64,000 nucleotides of DNA from Martinezella lusitana (GCF_016901135.1 NZ_JAFEVL010000048.1:769476-833475); one strand, 5' to 3'. Positions 36,031-45,460 are shown, counted from the first letter of the stretch. The notes: a model not told the origin generated them from the letters alone. Made by a program: numbers and translations.

Positions 36031-37062
36031 TCATGAAAACACGAGCTGGGTCTTGATCGATTTGCCAGCCTGCATGCTCTGAACCGCATCATCGAAACGC
36101 CACACCGGAAAGCTCACGCCGATGAGCAGCTTGGCTTTCTTGCGGATGTCCGGCATGAGCTCGACCGCGGCTCCGAACTTGTCGGCGCAGGAATTCGATC
36201 CGATAAACCGGAATTCCTGTTCATAGAGTTTGAAGGGCACAAAGGTCGCTTCCGCATGTTCGTCATGAACGCCAACCTGCACGTAGGCACCCGTCTTCTC
36301 GACGAGCTGAAGACCCTGCTTCAATGCAGCATGCACGCCAGCCGCCTCGAATACGACATCGAAGCGCTCTTCACCAAGCTCGGAGGGCTGCACCGCCGCA
36401 TCCACCCCTACGTTTCGGGCGATGTCGAGTTTAGCGCTCGCCGGGTCAGCCAGTGTCACTTTCCCTGCTCCGGAATGCTTCGCCGCGATCGCGATCAGCA
36501 GACCCATCGTTCCTCCGCCGAGGATCAGCACCTGGCGATCCCTGATCCCCTGGGAGGAGTCGACCGCGTGAAGAGCGCAAGCAAGTGGTTCAATGAGAGC
36601 GGCGACGTCCGAGCCGATGGACTCGTTCACCTTAAATGCGTTGCGGTTGGGTACGGTGACATATTCCGCGGCGGCTCCTGCACGGCCGACGCCGATCGGA
36701 GTCAGGCGGATACAGAGATTGGGTCTGCGTGACTGGCACCAGCGGCACTCTCCGCAGACGACGTTGGGATCGACTGCGACGAAGTCGCCCGCTTTGAGAT
36801 TTCTGACGTTCCTTCCAACAGCAACGATATGACCTGCGAACTCGTGACCGGGGATGACTGGATAGTTCGTGCCAACGAAACCGTGCTTGAGGATATGGAG
36901 GTCCGTGCCGCAGATGCCGCAGCAGGTCGGCTTGACCAGGACCTCGTCGTCCGCGACCATCGGAACGGTCGTCTCGATGACACTGATTTGATGATCCTGG
37001 GTTATCCTGACGGCTTTCATCTTACCGCTTGGCGCGCCGCCGAACAGATTGTCAAAATTCAT
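36031..37062 (-). CDS. Zinc-dependent polyol/alcohol dehydrogenase (MDR family)
   Basis: A 343-aa medium-chain dehydrogenase. The ATG at 37062 overlaps the permease stop (ATGA) and gives a normal length; the longer upstream frame lies inside the permease gene. The catalytic zinc site is CGICGTDLH (C51) with GHEFAGH (H73, E74). The structural zinc site is CGECRWCQSRRPNLC. The NAD(P) site is LGGGTMGLLIAIAAKHSGAGKVTLAD. It is closest to sorbitol, threonine and galactitol-type dehydrogenases, so in this context it should oxidise a polyol taken up by the adjacent ABC system. Confidence 0.92.
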   Translation of the reverse strand: MNFDNLFGGAPSGKMKAVRITQDHQISVIETTVPMVADDEVLVKPTCCGICGTDLHILKHGFVGTNYPVIPGHEFAGHIVAVGRNVRNLKAGDFVAVDPNVVCGECRWCQSRRPNLCIRLTPIGVGRAGAAAEYVTVPNRNAFKVNESIGSDVAALIEPLACALHAVDSSQGIRDRQVLILGGGTMGLLIAIAAKHSGAGKVTLADPASAKLDIARNVGVDAAVQPSELGEERFDVVFEAAGVHAALKQGLQLVEKTGAYVQVGVHDEHAEATFVPFKLYEQEFRFIGSNSCADKFGAAVELMPDIRKKAKLLIGVSFPVWRFDDAVQSMQAGKSIKTQLVFS

Positions 37063-37880
37063 TTCACTGCTCCGAATGTTAGGCCGCGTGTCAGGCTCTT
37101 CTGCGCCAGCCAGCCGGCGACGACCACAGGGACGTTGATCAATGTCGCGACTGCCGCCACCTGCGCGGTATAGAGCTGGCCGAAACTGAGGAATTTCTGC
37201 AGGAAGACGGGAAGCGTGCTCACCGTCGTGGTCAAGTTCACAGCAAGGAAAAATTCGTTCCAGGCGAAGATCGCGCATAGCAGCGCCGTAGACGCAAGGC
37301 CGGGCCTGATCAATGGAACGATGATCTGGACCATTTCGCGCACGCGCCCTGCTCCGTCGACCTCAACAGCGTCGAAGACCTCGCGTGGAATTTCGACCAT
37401 GAACGACCGGATCATCCAGATCGCCAGCGGCAGGTTCATCGAGACATAGAGGATGATGAGAACTGTCGAGGTGTTCAGCAGATCGAATGTGCGGGCGACG
37501 AGATAGATCGGCACAATGCCGGCCGCGATCGGCATCATCTTCGTCGAGATGAAGAAGAACAGCACGTCTCGCCACTTCGGCACCGGGCGCACCGTCAGGG
37601 CGAAAGCCGCCGGAACCGCAAGCAGGATCACGATCGCGGTCGAGATAACTGTGACGAGAACCGAGGTCGTCGCGAAAGACACGAAATCGTTTTCGAAGAT
37701 GCGGCGATAGTGATCGAGCGTCGGCGTGAAAAACAGCTTTGGCGGGTAGCTGACAGCATCCTGTTCTGTCTTGAAGCTTGTCAGGATCATCCATGCGATC
37801 GGTGCGAACATGACCAGCGTTCCGGCCCAGGTCAGAACTGTCAGACCTAGATCGAGAAAGCTCTGGCGGCGACGTCTCAT
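37059..37880 (-). CDS. ABC sugar transporter permease (MalG-type)
   Basis: A 273-aa inner-membrane permease with about six hydrophobic segments and the coupling loop EVFDAVEVDGAGRVREMVQIIVPLIRPG (EAA motif, about 169-196). It carries the carbohydrate-uptake-2 signatures WMILTSFKTEQDA near the start and ALTVRPVPKWRD. It overlaps the upstream permease gene (ATGA-type) and the downstream dehydrogenase, so the operon is tightly coupled. Confidence 0.92.
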   Translation of the reverse strand: MRRRRQSFLDLGLTVLTWAGTLVMFAPIAWMILTSFKTEQDAVSYPPKLFFTPTLDHYRRIFENDFVSFATTSVLVTVISTAIVILLAVPAAFALTVRPVPKWRDVLFFFISTKMMPIAAGIVPIYLVARTFDLLNTSTVLIILYVSMNLPLAIWMIRSFMVEIPREVFDAVEVDGAGRVREMVQIIVPLIRPGLASTALLCAIFAWNEFFLAVNLTTTVSTLPVFLQKFLSFGQLYTAQVAAVATLINVPVVVAGWLAQKSLTRGLTFGAVK

Positions 37881-38806
37881 GCTCGTCCTCCCTCCTTGAA
37901 GATGCCGGAGACAACGCGCAGCATCGGAATGGTGAGCGCCATGGCAAGCGCCAATGAAATCATGCCGAAGGCGGACGCCCTTCCGAGATCGAATGCACTG
38001 AATGCCTCGAGGTAGACGTAGTAGGAGAGGTTCGTTGTCGCATAGGCCGGCCCGCCGTTCGTCAGGATGGCGATCGCAGCGAAGTTTTCCAGCACATACA
38101 TGGCAACCAAGAGGCCAGTCAGTTCGATGAAGGGTCGCAGATGCGGCAGCATCAGGCGACGGAAAACGTACAGGCGGCCAGCTCCATCCACTTCAGCGGC
38201 CTCGGCGACCTCGGTCGGAAAGGACTGCATTCCGGCAAGCAGAATCAAAAGGGCGAAGGCGGACCACTGCCATGTCGTCAGGATAATGATCGTCAGCTTT
38301 GGATACTGGCTGATCCAATTGATACGACCGATACCTATTTCGTCAGTGACCCATCCGAGAATGCCGAAGGTCGGATCATAGATGCCCGTCTTCCAGAATA
38401 GTGCGGCGGCAACAGGCATGATGAAGAACGGCGTGATTGCCAACGTGCGGGCGACCGTCCGGCCTCGAAACTCTCTGTTCAGGCCCGCAGCGAGTAGTCC
38501 GCCGATGACGACGGACGCCACGACAATCGAGAACGTGATGATTGCCGTGTTCAGCACAGCTTGAATGAAAACGGCGTCGCTTGCCGCGTTGACAAAATTA
38601 CGGAACCAGACGAACCGAGGCGCCGTGGTCGAAACCAAATTCCAGCGCTGCAGGCTGTAGTAGAGGGTGATCAGGAAGGGAAGCTGCGTGACCAAAATCA
38701 CGAAGATCAGCGCAGGAAGCAGCGGGAGCCGCTGCCACCAGCCTTTTGCGAAACCGCGGCGGGCGCGTGTCGTCCGGGAGCCGCTTGAGAGCGAAATCGA
38801 GGTCAT
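37877..38806 (-). CDS. ABC sugar transporter permease (MalF-type)
   Basis: A 309-aa inner-membrane permease. The ATG at 38806 (MTSISLSSGSRTTRARRG) has GGA 9 bases upstream. It has six predicted helices after a basic N-terminus, and the EAA loop EVAEAAEVDGAGRLYVFRRLMLPHLRPF (about 200-227). It pairs with the MalG-type permease to form the channel of the sugar or polyol importer. Confidence 0.92.
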   Translation of the reverse strand: MTSISLSSGSRTTRARRGFAKGWWQRLPLLPALIFVILVTQLPFLITLYYSLQRWNLVSTTAPRFVWFRNFVNAASDAVFIQAVLNTAIITFSIVVASVVIGGLLAAGLNREFRGRTVARTLAITPFFIMPVAAALFWKTGIYDPTFGILGWVTDEIGIGRINWISQYPKLTIIILTTWQWSAFALLILLAGMQSFPTEVAEAAEVDGAGRLYVFRRLMLPHLRPFIELTGLLVAMYVLENFAAIAILTNGGPAYATTNLSYYVYLEAFSAFDLGRASAFGMISLALAMALTIPMLRVVSGIFKEGGRA

Positions 38807-38877
38807 GATTTTTATCCGCATGAAAGATGCAAAGTTTTGGCGGGCCGCTGGGAGGAGGACGGCCCGCCAGGGCTCAG

Positions 38878-40242
38878 TTACTTGATGTAGCCCGCATCCT
38901 CCATGATCTCCTTGATCTTCGCTTCGCTGGTCGCGATCGCGTCGTCGGCACTCATCTGGCCGCTGATCGCGCCGGCAAGCTGCTGAGACGTAAAGTCACC
39001 AATCTGCTCGAACTCGGGGATCGTGACGTACTGGACGCCGGTGTAGGGAACTGGATCGACGGTCGGCTTCAGCGGGTTCGCTGCGCTGATCGACTTGAGC
39101 GTCAGGTCAGCATAGTCCTTCGTTGCCTTTTCATATTCCGGCAGCTTGTAGGTGGACTGACGCGAGCCTGGAGGAACGGTGCCCCAACCTGCCTTTTCAC
39201 CAGCCAGCTTGATGTATTCCTCGCTGGTCAGCCAGGAGATCAACTTCCAGGCAGCGTCCTGATGCTTGCTAGTCGTCGGGATCGAAAGGCCCCACGCCCA
39301 CAGCCAGCCGGAGCCGGGCTTTTCCTTGATCGGCGCGAGCGCGAAGCCGACGTTGCCCTTAACTTCGGCGTTGGCCTGGTCGATGACCGGACCCGCGAAG
39401 ACGGTGTCGTCGTACCACATGGCAGTCTTGCCTTGTGTGAAGAGCTGCAGGCATTCCTGCCAACCGTCCTTCGCAGCGTCGGGCTGGCCGTATTCCTTTA
39501 GAAGCTTGACGTAGAAGTTGATCGCTTCTTTGCTTTTTTCGGAGCTGAGCTGCGGCTCCCACTTCTCGTTGAACCAACGTCCGCCGAAGGTGTTGATCAC
39601 GGTTGTCAGCGGAGCAAGGCTCTGACCCCAACCGGGAATGCCGCGAAGGCAAATGCCCGAAACGTTCTTAGACTTGTCATCGAGCTTTGCCGCATATTCG
39701 GCGACCTGATCCCAAGTCGGCTGTTCGGGCATTTTCAAGCCAGCCTTGTCGAATAGGTCCTTACGGTAGAACATGAAGGACGAGGATCCATAGAAGGGCG
39801 TTGCGAACATGTCGCCCTTGAAGGAGACAAGATCGCGGATCGGCGTCAGAAGGTCGTCGGCTTTCCATTCCGTATCCTTGGCAACGTATTCCTTGCTGAG
39901 GTTCGTGATCCAGCCCTTTTCGGCCCAAAGCGGGACCTCATAGGCGCCGATCATGACGACGTCGAACTGGCCAGACTTCGTGGCGACGTCCTTCAGGACA
40001 GTCGGCCGCAACTGGTTCTCCGGAAGCGTCTGGAACTTGACCTTGATATCCGGGTATTTGGCATAGAAGTTATCGATGAGCTTTGCTGCCGTTTCCATCT
40101 GCGGGTTAGCGGCCAAGGCGACCGTCAGCGTCACTTCTTCAGCATGGCCTGGCTGGGCAACAAACACACCAAGTGCGATCGAAAGCGCAAGTGTGCTCAC
40201 ACGCGCACCGGACAACGCCGGGCGCCACATAGTCATAGACAT
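38878..40242 (-). CDS. ABC transporter sugar-binding protein (family 1)
   Basis: A 454-aa periplasmic solute-binding protein. The ATG at 40242 (MSMTMWRPALSG...) follows AGAGGAAG, and the leader (STLALSIALGVFVAQPGHA, cut before EEVTL) is a signal peptide. The mature protein has MalE/UgpB-like elements: NPQMETAAKLIDNFYAKYPDIKVKFQTLP, PFYGSSSFMFYRKDLFDKAGLK and FTQGKTAMWYDDTV. It is the first gene of the operon, so it is preceded by the regulatory region holding a GntR-type operator. Ligand unknown; a polyol is consistent with the neighbours. Confidence 0.93.
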   Translation of the reverse strand: MSMTMWRPALSGARVSTLALSIALGVFVAQPGHAEEVTLTVALAANPQMETAAKLIDNFYAKYPDIKVKFQTLPENQLRPTVLKDVATKSGQFDVVMIGAYEVPLWAEKGWITNLSKEYVAKDTEWKADDLLTPIRDLVSFKGDMFATPFYGSSSFMFYRKDLFDKAGLKMPEQPTWDQVAEYAAKLDDKSKNVSGICLRGIPGWGQSLAPLTTVINTFGGRWFNEKWEPQLSSEKSKEAINFYVKLLKEYGQPDAAKDGWQECLQLFTQGKTAMWYDDTVFAGPVIDQANAEVKGNVGFALAPIKEKPGSGWLWAWGLSIPTTSKHQDAAWKLISWLTSEEYIKLAGEKAGWGTVPPGSRQSTYKLPEYEKATKDYADLTLKSISAANPLKPTVDPVPYTGVQYVTIPEFEQIGDFTSQQLAGAISGQMSADDAIATSEAKIKEIMEDAGYIK

Positions 40243-40353
40243 AGAGACTTCCTCTCCCAAAAAATCCGACATGATTGTCGGAAGCTTACGTGGTGGGGAC
40301 CTTGCGCCCTACCGACAGCGAGGCACTCCCTCCACCGGAGCAATTCTGCTGTA

Positions 40354-40368
40354 TGTTCTGTACGTACA
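40354..40368. promoter_or_regulatory. Candidate GntR operator upstream of the polyol ABC operon
   Basis: TGTTCTGTACGTACA lies about 110 bp upstream of the binding-protein start and contains the perfect palindrome TGTACGTACA. Its near-identical complement (14 of 15) lies upstream of the aldolase gene at 41613, which makes a shared regulator likely. Confidence 0.6.
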
Positions 40369-40649
40369 AAAATTCCAACAGTACGTCAACTGCATTGTCA
40401 AAGACATATGTTGGGAAAGAGCCGACCCAGGGGGCCTATTCACTGCATCAAATGCTCAATCCGAACGTATCTACGATTTCTTTCAGCAATTTACCCTGAT
40501 GTTTCAGCGCGTATTTTTGGTGCAGATCCGCATCCATCGCGTCGGTTCAACTTTCCGTGGGCTTAGGATTTGCAGTCCAAGCCATTGCCCGGATAGACGA
40601 CGGCCCCAATTTTGGTGTACGTTTCGTTCGGACATTTAAGAGAGTTGCC

Positions 40650-41426
40650 ATGCAAAACATAGATCGCGCGTCTGCGGAGCCATATTACCTCCAGCTCGCC
40701 CGGATACTCGAGGACCAGATCAAGACCGGGAAATATAAGGTTGGAGACCGCGTCCCAGGCGAGACGGAGCTATGTCGATCTTTCGATCTTGCACGGTCAA
40801 CCGTTCGGGAAACTCTTCGGGCACTTGAGCAGCAGCGATTGATCCGGCTCGTTCCCCGCCGGGGAGCATTCGTCTCGGATCCGGCCGAAAATCAGTGGAA
40901 GTTGCAGGTAACCCAGGGATTCCTCGAGACGGGCGCTCACTCTCCGGATCGCGTAATCGAGACCTCTGTACTGCGCGCCGGGTTTGAACCCTTGCCTGAT
41001 TTTGCTTCGGAAGCCCTTGGCGTCAACAGGGGCGAGAACGGGTTCATAATCGAGCGCATCCGCCATATTGACGGAAAGGCAGCGATGCATTCCACGAATT
41101 TTCTCCCCGCGGATGTGGGAGCGTCGCTCGTTGGAAAGCCCGTGCTCGAAGGGACTGCGTCGTTGAACCAGACTCTGGCAAAGGCAGGCTTTTCCATATT
41201 CGCAGCAAGGCGCGAGGTTGCGGCGATTGGCGCGCCAGCGGACAGCGCGAAGCATCTTGGGCTGGCAAGAGGCGCCCCGGTGCTCTTCGTCCAGTCCACA
41301 TCACGATCCGAAGCCGGACGAGTTTTCGACTTCTATCGCTCCTTCGTGCGGAGTGACGTTGTGACCATCTCAGTTGATGCCGAAGCACAGACCGAGACCA
41401 CGCAGAGCAGTAACGACCCAGAATAG
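40650..41426 (+). CDS. GntR-family regulator, HutC-type (UTRA domain)
   Basis: A 258-aa repressor-type regulator. The ATG at 40650 is preferred over the GTG at 40557 because it gives the standard N-terminus and follows AAGAGAG. Its winged HTH is YYLQLARILEDQIKTGKYKVGDRVPGETELCRSFDLARSTVRETLRALEQQRLIRLVPRRGAFV (about 12-76). The UTRA effector domain (about 90-245) includes VIERIRHIDGKAAMHSTNFLP-like elements. It is divergent from the polyol ABC operon and upstream of the aldolase. The effector is probably a pathway sugar phosphate. Confidence 0.9.
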   Translation: MQNIDRASAEPYYLQLARILEDQIKTGKYKVGDRVPGETELCRSFDLARSTVRETLRALEQQRLIRLVPRRGAFVSDPAENQWKLQVTQGFLETGAHSPDRVIETSVLRAGFEPLPDFASEALGVNRGENGFIIERIRHIDGKAAMHSTNFLPADVGASLVGKPVLEGTASLNQTLAKAGFSIFAARREVAAIGAPADSAKHLGLARGAPVLFVQSTSRSEAGRVFDFYRSFVRSDVVTISVDAEAQTETTQSSNDPE

Positions 41427-41608
41427 CGCACTGCCCTTACGGCCAGATACCGACTCGGACGTCGAACCGACTCCCCTGATTAGATTTGGAGCGGCTGTCA
41501 CCTCATGCGCGGATTTGAACGCGCTCAGCGTGCGATCAGCCGTCCGACCATTAGCGCCAGCTTTCGTCTTGACACCCCAAAGCAACGGAGAGTAGATACG
41601 TATCGTCC

Positions 41609-41635
41609 GTCTTGTCCGTACAGAACAGACAAGAC
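41609..41635. promoter_or_regulatory. Candidate GntR operator and inverted repeat upstream of the aldolase
   Basis: Arms GTCTTGTC and GACAAGAC are perfect 8-bp complements around an 11-base spacer. The stretch 41613-41627 is the complement of the site at 40354 (14 of 15 positions). It sits about 65 bp before the aldolase start, in promoter position. Confidence 0.6.
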
Positions 41636-41690
41636 GAAGAGGAGCTCTAATCAAGACGGCCAAGCCGTCGAGTAGATAGGAAACAATCCC

Positions 41691-42473
41691 ATGTCGATGG
41701 AATATCGTCTTCGCCGAACGCTGCCGAGTGACCGGGCGGCAATCATTATGCCTGTGGATCATGGTCTCATCTTTGACCGGATCGAAGGCCTCGAAACGCC
41801 ATCGGCGCCATTTGCAGCATGGGCCAACAACGACGTGACCGGGTTCATGATGACACCAGGACAAGTCAAGCAGACCGAAAAGTTCTTCGCCGCGCACCCG
41901 CATCTCACGCGCGTCCTCACCATCGACACATATAACGAATTTCGTGATCTGGACGGCGGCGGCTCGCACGATCTGATCACTACCGTCGAGGAAGCCGTCC
42001 GCATGGGCGTCGACGCCGTCAAGATGCTCTTTCCCTGGAATATGTCACGCTACGAGCGAGTGCAGATATGCGCCCGCGTCGGAAAGGTTGTGGCGTCCTG
42101 CGACCGCTGGGACATTCCTCTCGTTCTCGAGCCCGTCATCATGGGTGCGCCCCGTACGGAAGAAGTCGTCGTCCAGGAGGAGAAGGTCGCTCGCATCGCT
42201 TACGATCTGGGCGCTCACATCATCAAGATCGCCTTCCCCGGCGAGGAGCGCACGAAGCGCCTGTCTGAAGAGTTGAAGGTCCCGCTCGTCATTGCTGGCG
42301 GCCCTCTGTCAGGCCCGCCGTCTGAGACTATCGATGCCGTAGCGCAGACCATCCGCGGCGGCGCTCGCGGAGTCATCGTCGGCCGCAACATCTGGCAGCG
42401 CGACCGCAAGACGGGGGAAGAAACCATCGCCGAGATCGCCAAGCTGACGCGGAGCGTTAAGTTCCAGGATTGA
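41691..42473 (+). CDS. Class I aldolase, DhnA/LsrF family
   Basis: A 260-aa Schiff-base aldolase of the FbaB/DhnA/LsrF family (class I fructose-bisphosphate aldolase-like). It has IIMPVDHG (about 19-26), AVKMLFPWN (about 109-117), the active-site lysine in AHIIKIAFPG (about 172-181) and the phosphate-binding VIAGGP and GARGVIVGRNIWQ (about 203-237). LsrF-type relatives act on autoinducer or deoxy-sugar phosphates. Here it probably cleaves the phosphorylated product of the polyol or second-ABC pathways. TAGGAAAC precedes the ATG; the GntR-type operator is upstream. Confidence 0.85.
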   Translation: MSMEYRLRRTLPSDRAAIIMPVDHGLIFDRIEGLETPSAPFAAWANNDVTGFMMTPGQVKQTEKFFAAHPHLTRVLTIDTYNEFRDLDGGGSHDLITTVEEAVRMGVDAVKMLFPWNMSRYERVQICARVGKVVASCDRWDIPLVLEPVIMGAPRTEEVVVQEEKVARIAYDLGAHIIKIAFPGEERTKRLSEELKVPLVIAGGPLSGPPSETIDAVAQTIRGGARGVIVGRNIWQRDRKTGEETIAEIAKLTRSVKFQD

Positions 42474-42488
42474 TCTTCGACAACCATG

Positions 42489-42518
42489 ATGGCTGCGCAC
42501 CTAGTCTTTCGCAGCCAT
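42489..42518. terminator. Hairpin between convergent aldolase and PfkB genes
   Basis: A perfect 9-bp stem (ATGGCTGCG / CGCAGCCAT) with a 12-base loop lies 16 bp after the aldolase stop. No clear T-run follows, so it is likely a weak or Rho-assisted terminator. Confidence 0.5.
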
Positions 42519-42728
42519 TATCCACTTCCGGCATATGCGCGTGGTCGGATCGACGTCGCCGGGCAGTCCACAGGTCCATATCGCGACTTCTCACAATGGA
42601 CGTAAGTAGGTTCGCTTGCGAGCGGCTGTCCGACTGATCGCGAACGACAGTAAGGCCCCCGCGAGAGTTCCTGAAGCGGCCGCTCCTTAGCTGTCCGATC
42701 AGTAGGAACCGCGCGTCTGGCGCTCGCT

Positions 42729-43610
42729 TCAGTTCCGCGGAGTGCTTACCAGGATTGCCGCTGCTTCGTTTGCTGCGGCGACGGCAGTCTCGAGCGTCGC
42801 CCCGCTGGCGATCTGTGCCGCCAGCACTCCGATGAATTCATCGCCCGCGCCATGGGTGCTGACGAGCTTCACCTTCACTGCAGCGACAGCCTTCTCGCTC
42901 CCTCCCCGCTCAACGAAGGCGACTCCTTCGCCGCCGGCTGTCACAACAGCCACAGGATATTGTCTGGCCAGGATTCGCGCGGCCTCCAATGCCGTGTCCA
43001 GGGAATCCACGCTTGGAATCGAAGCCAATGCCTCCGCCTCGACGGCGTTCACCACGACAATATCGACAAGTGCAGTTAGCGCGGCCGATGGCGAGCGCGC
43101 GGGCGCGGCATTCAGGAGAACCGTGCCACCAGCCTGCTTGACCGCGCAAGCGGCCGCCACATTAGCCTCGTCGGCAACCTCGTTCTGCAGCACAAGCACG
43201 GAGCGTGGTCCAAATATCCCGGAAGCCTCGCTCACGTCGGAGTCGCCCAGTTCAAGGTTGGTACCAGACACGAATACGGCACCGTAGTCACCCTCGCTGT
43301 CGAAGATTGCGACGCTCATTCCGGAGGCGGCACCCTTCAGTGTCCGAACGAAGCGGTGATCGACGTTGTGATCAGCGAGATTCCTGACGAGTGCGTGCCC
43401 GAACTCGTCATCCGCTACGGCTCCGATCATCGCCGTCTTCACGCCGTGCTTGGCTGCCGACACCGCCTGGTTGCCACCCTTCCCACCACACTTCGGATAC
43501 CACGCCGACCCCGCGACGGTCTCGCCCTTGCGGGGGCGGTGCGAGCCCTTCACGATGATGTCGTAATGCAGGCTGCCGAACACGACGACGGCAGTATTGT
43601 TCGATGTCAT
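42729..43610 (-). CDS. PfkB/ribokinase-family sugar kinase
   Basis: A 293-aa kinase that phosphorylates a sugar with ATP. PfkB signature 1 is GGKGGNQAVSAAKHG (about 42-56). Signature 2 is STHGAGDEFIGVL (about 254-266), with D261 as the catalytic base; the usual DTxGAGD is replaced by STHGAGD. It overlaps the RpiR regulator stop (ATGA) and ends the ribose-type ABC operon. The substrate is probably the imported sugar or its isomerase product. Confidence 0.9.
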   Translation of the reverse strand: MTSNNTAVVVFGSLHYDIIVKGSHRPRKGETVAGSAWYPKCGGKGGNQAVSAAKHGVKTAMIGAVADDEFGHALVRNLADHNVDHRFVRTLKGAASGMSVAIFDSEGDYGAVFVSGTNLELGDSDVSEASGIFGPRSVLVLQNEVADEANVAAACAVKQAGGTVLLNAAPARSPSAALTALVDIVVVNAVEAEALASIPSVDSLDTALEAARILARQYPVAVVTAGGEGVAFVERGGSEKAVAAVKVKLVSTHGAGDEFIGVLAAQIASGATLETAVAAANEAAAILVSTPRN

Positions 43611-44479
43611 AGGAACTTGTCTTTCCGTTTGGACGCGACTGCGGCCATGGTCTTCGAAAGGTTCTTCTCGGCTGCGCGGTAGTCGCGCTGCGCGACAGCT
43701 ACGAACACGGCATCGAGGATGTTGAGCTGGGCGATCCGTGCTGCGGCGTTCTCCCCCATCAGCGGCGACCCCTGGGCAGTGGAGCAGAGTACAACGTCCG
43801 AATGCTGGGCCAGTGGCGAGCTGCCATAATTGGTGATTGCTATCGCGCGGGCGCCGTTCTTGCGGGCGAGCTGTATCGCCTCGATGATTGCAACTGTGTT
43901 CCCGGAGTGAGAGAAGCCGATCGCGATATCGCCCTCGCCCAGTAGCGAAGCCGACATCAGCATCATGTGCGAGTCGTCGTGAACCTGCGAACGTACGCCT
44001 ATCCTCAGGAACTTATGGGACACGTCCCTGGCGATCTGGGCCGATCCCCCGACCCCATAGAAGTCGCGGTTCCGCGCTCCATGGATGAGATCCGCTGCTC
44101 TGTCGAACGCTTCCACGTCCATGATCGAAAGCGTCTCTTCCAGCGCATGAATCGAAGTCCGGAAGACCTTCTGGATGATCTCCTGAGATGTGTCCTCGAC
44201 GGACAGTTCCTGATGCATCTCGGCAGTTGGAAGACGATTGTACTGGGCCACCGCGTTGCGGAACTCGCGATAGCCCGCGAATCCCAGCTTCTTGGCGATC
44301 TTGACCACCATGGCCTCTGACACACCTGCCTCAGTCGCGATCTCCTTGAGCGACGTGTCGTCATCGAAGCTTCGCAGAGCGAATACTGTCTCGACGACGC
44401 GCGCTTCCAACGGTGTCAGAAGCGGCATCATCATTCTTATCCGCGGCCCGACTGCCTTGGGATCGGTCTCCAGATTCAT
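43607..44479 (-). CDS. RpiR-family sugar-phosphate-responsive regulator
   Basis: A 290-aa regulator. The ATG at 44479 overlaps the permease stop (ATGA); the longer frame lies inside the permease gene. The N-terminal RpiR HTH is VVETVFALRSFDDDTSLKEIATEAGVSEAMVVKIAKKLGFAGYREFRNAV (about 28-77). The C-terminal SIS domain (about 120-270), with the GSAQIARDVSHKFLRIG, GFSHSGNTVAIIEAIQLARKNGARAIAITNY and NAAARIAQLNILDAVF blocks, binds sugar phosphates. It is embedded in the transport operon, so autoregulation is expected. Confidence 0.92.
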   Translation of the reverse strand: MNLETDPKAVGPRIRMMMPLLTPLEARVVETVFALRSFDDDTSLKEIATEAGVSEAMVVKIAKKLGFAGYREFRNAVAQYNRLPTAEMHQELSVEDTSQEIIQKVFRTSIHALEETLSIMDVEAFDRAADLIHGARNRDFYGVGGSAQIARDVSHKFLRIGVRSQVHDDSHMMLMSASLLGEGDIAIGFSHSGNTVAIIEAIQLARKNGARAIAITNYGSSPLAQHSDVVLCSTAQGSPLMGENAAARIAQLNILDAVFVAVAQRDYRAAEKNLSKTMAAVASKRKDKFL

Positions 44480-45450
44480 CCACGTCCCCTTGTCAAGCGA
44501 TCGATCATCATCGCGACAAGAATGATAAGGCCGGTTGCGAGCAATTGATAGAAAGCCTGGACGTTCATCAACGTCAAACCGTTGCGCATGGCACCGAGAA
44601 TGATCGCGCCCAGCAGTGTGCCAACGACACTTCCCTTGCCTCCCATCAGCGATGCGCCGCCGATGGCCGCCGCAGCGATTGCATCGAGTTCCCAAAGATT
44701 GCCGAGGATCGGCTCTGCAGCACCGAGCCGGCCAATCAGGATCATCGAGGCTAAGGCTGCAAGTGCGCCCGAGATGACGTATGCGGTGATCTTGGTAAGC
44801 GCGATCGGTACGCCAGAGACGTAGGATGCTTCCTCGTTGCCACCAACGGCCAGCAGGTACTCGCCGATCGGCGTTTTCTTCAAGAGGATCCAGGCCAGAA
44901 ACGCGACCACCGCCACGATGATGACAGAGTTCGGAATGCCAGCTATCGATCCGTTGAAAATGGTCCGGAAACCCTGCGGTATCCCGAGCACAGGATTGCC
45001 GCCGGTGTAGATCAATGCGATCGCACGGTAGGTGCTAAGCGTACCCAGCGTCACGATGAAGGGCTGGAGACCGACGAAGGCGACAAGGAAACCATTCACC
45101 AAGCCGCAGACGACGCCGATCCCAATGGCTGCGGCGATGGCGAGCGGCACGGGAACGCCAGCAACCATGAGCGAGGCGCTGATCACCGCAGCGATTGCCG
45201 CCGTCGGACCGACGGAGAGATCGATGCCGCCTGAGATAATGACCAGCGTCATTCCCAGTGCCAGGCAGGCATTGATGCTCGATTGCTGCAGAATATTGAT
45301 GAGATTGCGCTCCGACATGAAGCCTGGAACCAAGGCGGCGAAGACCGCCATGATGAGGATCAAACCGATGAGCGTACCCGCGTCCCTGACTGAAAAGGAT
45401 GAAAACAGCTTGGACGAACGATGCGGTGCGGCCGTTGCAATATTAGACAT
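44476..45450 (-). CDS. Ribose-type ABC transporter permease (RbsC-like)
   Basis: A 324-aa inner-membrane permease. The ATG at 45450 has TAGGAG 7 bases upstream and is chosen over a longer frame opening. It has about 8-10 hydrophobic segments, the motif LALGMTLVIISGGIDLSVGP (about 64-83), and FIVTLGTLSTYRAIALIYTGG and AIAAAAIGGASLMGGKGSV (about 258-276). These are RbsC/XylH family hallmarks. It couples to the ATPase gene and to the RpiR gene. Confidence 0.92.
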   Translation of the reverse strand: MSNIATAAPHRSSKLFSSFSVRDAGTLIGLILIMAVFAALVPGFMSERNLINILQQSSINACLALGMTLVIISGGIDLSVGPTAAIAAVISASLMVAGVPVPLAIAAAIGIGVVCGLVNGFLVAFVGLQPFIVTLGTLSTYRAIALIYTGGNPVLGIPQGFRTIFNGSIAGIPNSVIIVAVVAFLAWILLKKTPIGEYLLAVGGNEEASYVSGVPIALTKITAYVISGALAALASMILIGRLGAAEPILGNLWELDAIAAAAIGGASLMGGKGSVVGTLLGAIILGAMRNGLTLMNVQAFYQLLATGLIILVAMMIDRLTRGRG

Positions 45451-45460
45451 GTGAGTGCTC

